Source: Chitinophagaceae bacterium (lineage in GTDB: Bacteria; Bacteroidota; Bacteroidia; Chitinophagales; Chitinophagaceae). Taken from it: a stretch of 5,916 nt of DNA. The position numbers and the translations under genes were made by a program. The notes beneath the pieces are model-generated. The model was not told the DNA's origin, made no database searches, and saw only the letters and a program-made list of their open reading frames with translations. Shown here one piece after another: positions 1 through 5,319 of the stretch. Each line of letters starts with the position of its first letter. The first letter of the stretch is position 1. The stretch spans positions 1-5,916 of the forward strand of contig DPWF01000309.1 in assembly GCA_003526435.1 (NCBI GenBank), written 5' to 3'.

Positions 1-458
1 TCTTCACTCAGTCCGTCTTTCTGTAATTTTTTTACCTGTTCAATGGCATCGCGGCGAATATTACGGATGGCTACTTTTGAATGTTCACCCTCACCTGCTG
101 CTTTTTTAACCAGTTCCTTCCTTCTCTCTTCTGTAAGTGGCGGCAGGAACAAACGCAACTGAACACCATCATTCTGCGGCGTAATACCAATATTGGCAGC
201 CATAATGGCCCGCTCAATTGCTGCCAGCATATTTTTCTCCCAGGGCTGAATACTAATGGTGCGCACATCCAGCACGCTGATATTGGCTACCTGGTTAATA
301 GGGGTAGGAGAACCATAATAATCCACTGCAATACCATCCAGCATAGATGGATTGGCTTTACCGGCCCTGATTTTAGTGAGTTCAGTTTCAAGGTGATTAA
401 TGGCTTTGCCCATACTATCTTCTGTATCGGCTAATATTAAATCCAGCTCTTCTGACAT
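1..458 (-). CDS. frr: Ribosome recycling factor (RRF), 3' end cut by window
   Basis: RRF works with EF-G to split post-termination ribosomes in the cytoplasm. The first 152 codons are visible, starting at ATG 458-456. The family is usually about 185 aa, so roughly the last 30 residues lie beyond the left edge. Diagnostic segments are TKIRAGKANPSMLDGI (about residues 28-43, helix 1 of domain I), YYGSPTPINQVANISV (about 47-62, entering beta-rich domain II), LPPLTEERRKEL (about 105-116) and the basic helix AIRNIRRDAIEQVKKL (about 130-145), which holds the arginines known to contact 23S rRNA. The start fits the family N-terminus and no better start is seen. No Shine-Dalgarno site is present, as is usual in Bacteroidota. 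The gene is divergent from the transketolase gene, so pyrH, often next to frr in bacteria, is not directly upstream here. Identification is firm; only the C-terminus is unseen. Confidence 0.97.
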   Translation of the reverse strand, partial: MSEELDLILADTEDSMGKAINHLETELTKIRAGKANPSMLDGIAVDYYGSPTPINQVANISVLDVRTISIQPWEKNMLAAIERAIMAANIGITPQNDGVQLRLFLPPLTEERRKELVKKAAGEGEHSKVAIRNIRRDAIEQVKKLQKDGLSE

Positions 459-477
459 ATTGCAATTTTAAGTGGGG

Positions 478-485
478 CAAAACTA
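478..485 (-). promoter_or_regulatory. Putative Bacteroidota -7 promoter element for frr
   Basis: Read on the minus strand this is TAGTTTTG, an exact match to the Bacteroidota -7 consensus TAnnTTTG. It lies 19 bases before the frr ATG, which would give a leader of roughly a dozen bases. The -33 TTG is not clear: a TTC inside the adjacent repeat arm (508-506) is 20 bases away. The call rests on motif and position only. Confidence 0.5.
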
Positions 486-495
486 ATGAATTGGG

Positions 496-660
496 GGGAA
501 ATAGTGAATGGTGAATGGTGAATGGTCAATTGAGCTTGTCTGGTTTGTGAAGGCTGAATAAACAAAAAAGGTCATTGTCTATAACCTATTAGCTATGTCC
601 CATTCTCCACAAACTCATTTCCAGCATTCACCACTCACCATTCACCATTCACTATTTCCC
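496..660. repeat. Inverted repeat of GTGAATG heptamers in the frr/tkt divergent spacer
   Basis: The arms 496-521 and 635-660 are perfect 26-bp reverse complements. Each is built mainly from tandem 7-base units (GTGAATG on the left, CATTCAC on the right) with a GGGAAATA / TATTTCCC outer end. Pairing continues imperfectly inward for about ten more bases. The 113 bases between the arms show no gene and no strong inner hairpin. The arms lie just outside the putative -7 elements of both divergent genes. The core ATAGTGAAT recurs in the hairpin between rbfA and the permease gene. Confidence 0.85.
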
Positions 661-662
661 TT

Positions 663-670
663 TATCTTCG
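663..670 (+). promoter_or_regulatory. Putative Bacteroidota -7 promoter element for transketolase gene
   Basis: TATCTTCG matches TAnnTTTG at all but one position and sits 21 bases before the ATG at 692. A TTC at 641-643, inside the inverted-repeat arm, is 19 bases upstream and could serve as a one-mismatch -33 TTG. Weak motif evidence, but the position is sensible. Confidence 0.35.
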
Positions 671-691
671 CAGCACTTTTAAAACCGTAAT

Positions 692-1534
692 ATGGCAAGC
701 ATTCAGGAACTGCAATCAGCGGCCTCACAGGTAAGGCGCGACATCGTAAGAATGGTACATGGTGTACAGAGTGGTCACCCAGGTGGCTCATTGGGCTGTA
801 CCGATTTTTTAACCGCCCTGTTTTTTCATACCATGAAACATGACCGCCAGTTTAAAATGGATGGCGTTGGTGAAGACCTGTTTTTTTTGTCGAACGGACA
901 TATTTCCCCGGTTTATTATTCTGTACTCGCCCGTTCAGGCTATTTTGATGCAAAAGAACTGGCCAGTTTCCGCAAACTCAATACCCGTTTACAGGGTCAC
1001 CCTACTACTCATGAACATTTGCCCGGTATTCGTATTGCCAGTGGTTCATTGGGTCAGGGTATGAGCGTGGCCATTGGTGCAGCATTAACCAAAAAATTCA
1101 ATAACGATCCTCACCTGGTTTTCTCTTTACATGGTGATGGCGAATTACAGGAAGGACAGATATGGGAAGCAGTGATGTTTGCAGCACACCACAAAGTAGA
1201 TAACCTGATTGCCACCATCGACTGGAATGGTCAGCAGATTGACGGTCCTACCAGCAAAGTAATGGCACTGGATAGTCTGCACGACAAATTCAAAGCCTTT
1301 AACTGGACCGTTCTGGATATGAATGGTAATGATATGGATGATGTGGTTGCCGTGCTCGACAAAGCCAAATCAATGACTGGTCAGGGCAAACCCATTTGTA
1401 TCATGATGAAAACAGCCATGGGTAAAGGTGTTGACTTCATGGAAGGCAGCCACGAATGGCATGGTATTGCTCCCAGCGATGAGCAGTTGGCCAAAGCACT
1501 GGCTCAGTTGCCGGAAACTTTGGGGGACTATTAA
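692..1534 (+). CDS. tkt: Transketolase, N-terminal (TPP-binding) subunit
   Basis: This is the N-terminal, diphosphate-binding half of a split transketolase, a cytoplasmic thiamine-diphosphate enzyme that moves two-carbon ketol units between sugar phosphates in the non-oxidative pentose phosphate pathway. At 280 aa it has the usual length of the split N-subunit and ends naturally. Visible motifs are SGHPGGSLG (27-35, with H29), FFLSNGH (64-70), LQGHP (100-104), ASGSLGQG (116-123), the TPP/metal motif HGDGELQEGQIWEA (147-160), the second metal-ligand segment DWNGQQIDG (177-185, N179), and HEWHG (254-258), which supplies a late active-site histidine. The pyrimidine-binding and C-terminal domains, with the catalytic glutamate that activates TPP, are absent. 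They must come from a separate C-terminal subunit, usually encoded next door but not in this window: a terminator and a convergent permease gene follow directly. The ATG at 692 fits the family N-terminus. Confidence 0.95.
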   Translation: MASIQELQSAASQVRRDIVRMVHGVQSGHPGGSLGCTDFLTALFFHTMKHDRQFKMDGVGEDLFFLSNGHISPVYYSVLARSGYFDAKELASFRKLNTRLQGHPTTHEHLPGIRIASGSLGQGMSVAIGAALTKKFNNDPHLVFSLHGDGELQEGQIWEAVMFAAHHKVDNLIATIDWNGQQIDGPTSKVMALDSLHDKFKAFNWTVLDMNGNDMDDVVAVLDKAKSMTGQGKPICIMMKTAMGKGVDFMEGSHEWHGIAPSDEQLAKALAQLPETLGDY

Positions 1535-1536
1535 TA

Positions 1537-1660
1537 GAAGTCAAAATTAAAAAGTAGAAATTCAACAAATACTGTTAACGAAGAAGCCGCTTAGTAAATT
1601 AAGCGGCTTCTTCGTTTATTATTTTTGACTTTTGATTTTTTACTTTTGAATTTTCACTTC
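1537..1660. repeat. AT-rich outer inverted repeat between tkt and permease gene
   Basis: Arms 1537-1565 and 1632-1660 are reverse complements at 25 of 29 positions. They are low-complexity, made of AAAATT, AAAAGTA and TCAA blocks. The left arm begins two bases after the tkt TAA. The right arm runs into the end of the convergent permease gene and contains its TGA stop (1656-1654). The perfect terminator hairpin sits between the arms, giving a nested palindrome. Confidence 0.75.
1577..1616. terminator. Bidirectional intrinsic terminator for tkt and the permease gene
   Basis: A perfect 17-bp stem (1577-1593 with 1600-1616) closes a 6-base loop (GTAAAT). The GC-rich core is GAAGCCGCTTA / TAAGCGGCTTC. 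T-rich sequence follows on the plus strand (TTTATTATTTTTG); on the minus strand the downstream sequence is only moderately T-rich. It lies between two convergent genes and can serve both. The same AGCCGCTTA core recurs in the terminator at 5235-5277. Confidence 0.9.
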
Positions 1661-2859
1661 AACGCCAACTCCTGCCTGCTTGCTTTTCGGGCGGGAATGA
1701 AGGCGGCGAGGAAGCCGATGGCTGTAACAGTAACCAATACAAGTATATAATCTGCGGGTAATAGTTTAACGGGATAGGCTTTAACGATGAATGTATCTCC
1801 TGCAAGTTTAATGGGTTCAAATTTTATTTGTATCCAGCAGATAATGGTTGCTAGTACCATCCCGAGAACAGCGCCAACTCCTGCAAGCAATAATCCTTCT
1901 GTTAGAAAAATGGATTGTATTCTTTTGCGTGAGGCACCCATGGCTTGCAACACAGCAATATCTTTTTGTTTTTCCAGCACCAGCATGGTTAAGGCACCAA
2001 TCATATTAAAAGCAGCTACAACAAGTATCAAAGAAAGAATGGCATAGATCACCCATTTCTCTAATTGCATTACAGCATACAGACTTTTATTCTGCTCGTA
2101 CCGGGTTTGAACAATATAGTTTGTTCCGAGTATTGCCTGGAGTGCCTGCTTTACCTCATTCTCATCCTCTTTCACTTTTATTTCTACTGCGCTGTATTCA
2201 TCGGTGTCCATATTCAGCATGTACCTGAAAAAAGCGAGGTTGGTGAAGGCATATTTATTATCAAATTCCTGTTGTACCTGAAATGTGCCCGATGCAGTGA
2301 TATTGTTTACACTCAATCCATCCAGCGAATTGAATTTTGCTTTCCGGTTAGGTGTATATAACGTAAGTGGATACAGAGACCGTTCCACATCGGCACCTAT
2401 GGCATTTTCAATACCGGAGCCCAATACGATCTGTGGTGTTGCTGCATTACCAAGTGAAAATTTACCACGTTTGATGTGCGCTGTAATTTTATTGGTTGAT
2501 GCATACTGCTCATCCACACCTTTCACGAGCACAATAGTTTGATAAGGACCATTTACCAGTAATGCCTTCTCTTCTGCCACCAGACTTACAATAGCTACCC
2601 CATTGACCGATTTAATTTTTTGCAACTGGTCAGCATCCATCTTCAATATTTTTCCTGATGCAGGTGCAATACGGATATCGGTATAAAAATCCGTGTATAA
2701 GCCTTTCACCAGTTCCTCAAAACCATTGAATACGCTGAGTATAATAATAAGTGCAGCACAACCCACCGTAATAGCCGTAACGCTGATCCATGCAATGATG
2801 TTAATCGCATTGGTAGATTTCTTTGACCGGAAATAGCGCCAGGCGAATAGGAAATTCAA
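1654..2859 (-). CDS. FtsX/LolC-E-type ABC transporter permease
   Basis: This is a 401-aa inner-membrane permease of the FtsX/MacB superfamily, most like the LolC/LolE subunits that release lipoproteins from the inner membrane. It has one N-terminal membrane helix (about 19-43) followed by SVFNGFE (42-48), very close to the LolC/E SVMNGFE motif. A large periplasmic domain follows (about 48-265), then three C-terminal helices (about 269-295, 319-343 and 371-390). The cytoplasmic coupling segment EKQKDIAVLQAMGAS (296-310) is typical of this fold. The start is TTG (2859-2857): an in-frame TAA lies three codons upstream, no nearby ATG or GTG exists, and the N-terminus MNFLFAWRYFRSKKSTN matches the usual family start. 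It lies 97 bases after rbfA on the same strand, and I see no convincing promoter of its own. No ATPase partner of LolD type is in the window. The exact substrate is unknown. Confidence 0.88.
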   Translation of the reverse strand: MNFLFAWRYFRSKKSTNAINIIAWISVTAITVGCAALIIILSVFNGFEELVKGLYTDFYTDIRIAPASGKILKMDADQLQKIKSVNGVAIVSLVAEEKALLVNGPYQTIVLVKGVDEQYASTNKITAHIKRGKFSLGNAATPQIVLGSGIENAIGADVERSLYPLTLYTPNRKAKFNSLDGLSVNNITASGTFQVQQEFDNKYAFTNLAFFRYMLNMDTDEYSAVEIKVKEDENEVKQALQAILGTNYIVQTRYEQNKSLYAVMQLEKWVIYAILSLILVVAAFNMIGALTMLVLEKQKDIAVLQAMGASRKRIQSIFLTEGLLLAGVGAVLGMVLATIICWIQIKFEPIKLAGDTFIVKAYPVKLLPADYILVLVTVTAIGFLAAFIPARKASRQELALK

Positions 2860-2874
2860 TGTTGTGGGTTATGG

Positions 2875-2960
2875 GTAGTGAATAGTGAGTAGTGAATAGT
2901 GAGTAGTGAATAGTGAGTCTTATTAAATTAACTCACTACTGACTACTCACTATTCACTAC
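2875..2960. repeat. 14-bp tandem and inverted repeat hairpin between rbfA and permease gene
   Basis: The unit GTAGTGAATAGTGA occurs three times in tandem at 2875-2916 and, inverted, twice at 2931-2960, the inner copy with two changes. The innermost arms 2889-2918 and 2931-2960 pair at 28 of 30 positions around a 12-base AT-rich loop. The unit is two near-identical heptamers (AGTGAAT, AGTGAGT). The right arm contains the TAG stop of rbfA (2959-2957). The mRNA from rbfA into the permease gene would carry this long hairpin, but no T-run follows it, so it is not a typical terminator; attenuation or mRNA processing is possible. Confidence 0.88.
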
Positions 2961-3316
2961 TTCTTCTCCTCATTAATCTTCTTGAAAATTTCTTCCATCT
3001 TAAACACATAATCCAATGTATCATCAAGAAAATAGTGGAGAACGGGGATGCGGCGGAGTTGGTGTTTCATTTTATCGGCCAGTTCTTTTTTAATTTCCCA
3101 GGCACGGTTTTCAATGGTTTTCATCACTGCTTTCTGGTCCTTAACCTGGAAAAGGCTCAGGTATATTCTTGCTTCGAGCAAATCGGGTGTTACTTTAACG
3201 GATGAAATAGATACCATTCCACCATCAATCATGGCCAGGTTCAGTCGCCTGAAAATATCATTCATTTCTTCCTGTATGGCCCCTGCCACTTGTCGTTGAC
3301 GTTTACCCTCTTCCAT
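2957..3316 (-). CDS. rbfA: 30S ribosome-binding factor RbfA
   Basis: RbfA is a small KH-type RNA-binding protein that binds the immature 30S subunit near the 5' end of 16S rRNA and helps its maturation, notably in the cold. The protein is 119 aa, the normal length. Family features are the N-terminal KRQRQVAGAIQEEMNDIFRR helix (5-24), the strand region VSISSVKVTPDLLEARIYLSLF with the conserved D-L-A/x-R/K-Y pattern (36-57), the helix around ENRAWEIKKELADKMKHQLRRIP, and the final strand PVLHYFLDDTLD before a basic and acidic tail. The ATG at 3316-3314 fits the family start. The stop TAG lies inside the downstream repeat arm. The permease gene follows on the same strand, a neighbourhood I recall as recurrent in Bacteroidota. 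The upstream region is shared with the divergent exporter gene. Confidence 0.95.
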   Translation of the reverse strand: MEEGKRQRQVAGAIQEEMNDIFRRLNLAMIDGGMVSISSVKVTPDLLEARIYLSLFQVKDQKAVMKTIENRAWEIKKELADKMKHQLRRIPVLHYFLDDTLDYVFKMEEIFKKINEEKK

Positions 3317-3337
3317 GTTGATCGCTTTAATTGGTGG

Positions 3338-3354
3338 TAAAATTACTTACTTTG
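3338..3354. promoter_or_regulatory. Back-to-back putative -7 elements for rbfA and the ABC exporter
   Basis: On the minus strand, 3345-3338 reads TAATTTTA, one mismatch from TAnnTTTG, 21 bases before the rbfA ATG. On the plus strand, 3347-3354 reads TTACTTTG, also one mismatch, 26 bases before the exporter ATG at 3381. The two elements are one base apart, so polymerase could probably occupy only one promoter at a time. No clear -33 TTG is seen at the standard distance for either. Motif evidence only. Confidence 0.35.
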
Positions 3355-3380
3355 CTGTGTTTTACCGATTTTATCCTGAT

Positions 3381-5201
3381 ATGAAGCGTTTTTCGAGAAT
3401 ACTTTTTTACCTGCGCACCCAGAAGCGAAACATTGTATTATACCCGTTTTTCAACCTGTTTTCCATTCTTTTCTCACTGGTATCACTGGCCATGCTGGCA
3501 CCTTTTCTGCAATTATTATTCGGAAAAGAAAAATTGGTGAATGTTCAACCCACCTTCGAATTTACCGCCAATGGCATGTTAAATTACCTCAAGTACTTTA
3601 TTAGTCAGCTAATTGCCAAACATGGAGAAGTGTATGCATTAGGGGCCATTTGTGGTATTATCATACTATCCATCTTCTTTAAAAATCTCTTCACTTATCT
3701 CTCCTTCCGTGTACTGGCACCGATGCGTAATTATGTGATGACCAAGCTACGCTCTGATCTCTACAGTAAAATTCTTGAACTGCCTATCGGTTATTTTACT
3801 GAACAGCGAAAAGGAGATATCATCAGCAGAATGAGTAACGATGCCAATGAAGTTGAATGGAGCGTTATGAGCACTTTAGAAGGACTTATTCGTGATCCTT
3901 TAAATATTCTCATCATTCTTGTGTTCCTTGTTCTCATTAGTCCGGCACTATCACTGTTTCTTCTGGTATTATTACCACTCACTGGTTTTATCATTGGCCG
4001 TTTAAGCCGTTCATTAAAAAAACAATCAACCGCCTCTCAGGAACGATTGGGAACACTGATGTCTATTCTCGATGAAACACTGGGTGGTTTACGTGTGATC
4101 ATAGCTTTTAATGCGGAAAAAATATTACAAAGCAAATTCTTTAGTAATAATAATGCGCTCAACCATATTCGCAACCGCATGAACTTCAGGAAGGACCTCG
4201 CCTCTCCGATGTCGGAGTTTATGGGCGTTTTGGTTTTGTCCTGTATTCTATGGTTTGGCGGTAAACTGGTATTGGATGGTGACCTCGGACTGGAAGCAGA
4301 AAGTTTTATTACCTATATCGTATTCTTTACACAGATCATCAACCCGGCCAAATCATTATCAGGTTCATTTTACAGCGCACAAAGAGGTAGTGCCGCCATC
4401 CAGCGGATTGAAGAAGTATTGAGAGCACCGGTAACGGTTACAGATTCGCCAAATGCAAAAACATTACAAAGTTTTACGCATTCCATAGAATTTAAAAACG
4501 TTTCTTTTTCTTATGATGATGTTACCATACTCAAAAACATCAACCTGAAAATTGAAAAAGGAAAAACCATTGCACTCGTTGGCTCATCAGGTGCAGGTAA
4601 AAGTACACTGGCCGACCTGATTCCACGCTTTCATGATGTGAGTGATGGTGAGTTGTTAATTGATGGTGTGAATGTAAAAGAGTATACGCTGCATTCTATC
4701 AGGAACCAGATGGGTATTGTTACGCAGGAACCTATTCTGTTCAATGATAGTATTGCCAATAATATTGCACTGGGTATAGATCATGTACAGCAGGATCAGA
4801 TTGAGCAGGCCGCAAAAGTGGCGAATGCTTATGCTTTTATTGAGCAGAAGGAAGAGGGTTTTAATACCAATATCGGCGACCGTGGCAGTAAGTTGAGTGG
4901 TGGCGAACGTCAGCGTGTAACCATTGCCCGTGCCGTTCTCAAAAACCCCCCAATACTGATTCTGGATGAAGCCACATCTTCTCTCGACACCGAAAGTGAA
5001 AGACTGGTTCAGGATGCCATCAACAATATGATGCAGCAAAGAACATCCATCGTTATCGCCCACCGCCTATCCACCATCCGCAATGCAGATGAAATCATCG
5101 TTCTCCAGAAAGGCGAAATCGCAGAAAGAGGAACACATGATGAATTACTGATGAGGGGCGGCATTTATAAGAAGCTGGTGGAAATGCAGGAAGTGCGATA
5201 G
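3381..5201 (+). CDS. MsbA-like ABC exporter, fused membrane and ATPase domains
   Basis: This is a complete 606-aa half-transporter of the type I ABC exporter family, which acts as a homodimer in the inner membrane. MsbA-type members flip lipid A-core or other lipids, but drug or peptide export cannot be excluded. Six membrane helices are visible (about 18-48, 84-109, 173-190, 191-208, 280-297, 308-325). The nucleotide-binding domain has an A-loop tyrosine Y378, Walker A GSSGAGKST (401-409), Q-loop Q449, signature LSGGERQR (505-512), Walker B ILILDE (525-530) with catalytic E530, D-loop SSLD (533-536) and H-loop H561. All catalytic residues are intact. The ATG at 3381 is chosen because MKRFSRILFYLRTQKRN is the expected cytoplasmic N-terminus. 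A longer in-frame ATG at 3315 would overlap the rbfA start and run through the putative promoter. The stop TAG is also the first three bases of the downstream repeat. Confidence 0.95.
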   Translation: MKRFSRILFYLRTQKRNIVLYPFFNLFSILFSLVSLAMLAPFLQLLFGKEKLVNVQPTFEFTANGMLNYLKYFISQLIAKHGEVYALGAICGIIILSIFFKNLFTYLSFRVLAPMRNYVMTKLRSDLYSKILELPIGYFTEQRKGDIISRMSNDANEVEWSVMSTLEGLIRDPLNILIILVFLVLISPALSLFLLVLLPLTGFIIGRLSRSLKKQSTASQERLGTLMSILDETLGGLRVIIAFNAEKILQSKFFSNNNALNHIRNRMNFRKDLASPMSEFMGVLVLSCILWFGGKLVLDGDLGLEAESFITYIVFFTQIINPAKSLSGSFYSAQRGSAAIQRIEEVLRAPVTVTDSPNAKTLQSFTHSIEFKNVSFSYDDVTILKNINLKIEKGKTIALVGSSGAGKSTLADLIPRFHDVSDGELLIDGVNVKEYTLHSIRNQMGIVTQEPILFNDSIANNIALGIDHVQQDQIEQAAKVANAYAFIEQKEEGFNTNIGDRGSKLSGGERQRVTIARAVLKNPPILILDEATSSLDTESERLVQDAINNMMQQRTSIVIAHRLSTIRNADEIIVLQKGEIAERGTHDELLMRGGIYKKLVEMQEVR

Positions 5202-5319
5202 CCCCCCAGCCCCCTGAAAGGGGGGGATAATTTAAAAAAGTAGAGCCGCTTAGAAAAACTAAGCGGCTCTACTTTTTATTTTAAACCTCCTGACTCCCCC
5301 TTCAGGGGGTCGGGGGCTA
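5199..5319. repeat. C/G-run outer inverted repeat running from stop codon to stop codon
   Basis: The left arm 5199-5227 begins TAGCCCCCCAG; the right arm 5319-5295, read on the minus strand, begins TAGCCCCCGA. Both then contain CCCCCTGAA followed by a run of five to seven G and an A, differing by one substitution and a few single-base gaps. Each arm can also fold on itself (CCCCCTGAAAGGGGG). The first TAG is the stop of the exporter gene and the last is the stop of the convergent DksA-like gene. The shared-core terminator lies between the arms. Similar C-run/G-run intergenic elements are, from general knowledge, common in Bacteroidota genomes. Confidence 0.85.
5235..5277. terminator. Bidirectional intrinsic terminator for exporter and DksA-like genes
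   Basis: A perfect 19-bp stem (5235-5253 with 5259-5277) closes an AAAAA loop. The GC-rich core is AGAGCCGCTTAG / CTAAGCGGCTCT, flanked by an A-run on one side and a T-run on the other, so each strand ends in a U-tract (TACTTTTTATTTT on plus, TACTTTTTTAAATT on minus). This is a textbook bidirectional terminator between convergent genes. Its AGCCGCTTA core is the same as in the terminator at 1577-1616. Confidence 0.93.

Noticed and set aside
81..434. 117-aa open frame on the plus strand opposite frr
   Set aside because: It lies entirely antisense to a clearly conserved gene, has no recognisable domain and is explained as a shadow of the frr reading frame.
522..634. Small RNA or riboswitch in the spacer between the frr and tkt repeat arms
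   Set aside because: No stable GC-rich structure, terminator or recognisable aptamer core was found between the arms.
2875..2960. Possible CRISPR-like array
   Set aside because: The repeats are 14 bp, directly abutting without spacers, and partly inverted; no cas gene is present.
3315..3380. Longer N-terminus for the ABC exporter from the ATG at 3315
   Set aside because: It would overlap the rbfA start codon, pass through the putative promoter and add 22 residues not expected before the conserved cytoplasmic N-terminus at 3381.
4656..5063. 135-aa open frame on the minus strand opposite the ATPase domain of the exporter
   Set aside because: It is antisense to the Walker A-to-H-loop region of an intact ABC exporter; the protein has no family features.
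5202..5226. G-quadruplex from the G/C runs
   Set aside because: Each strand has only one or two long G runs within reach; hairpin pairing between the C and G runs explains them better.
5199..5319. Insertion sequence or MITE with terminal inverted repeats
   Set aside because: No transposase and no clear flanking target-site duplication is seen. The ends coincide with stop codons and the middle is a terminator, so I call it a repeat and leave mobility as a hypothesis.
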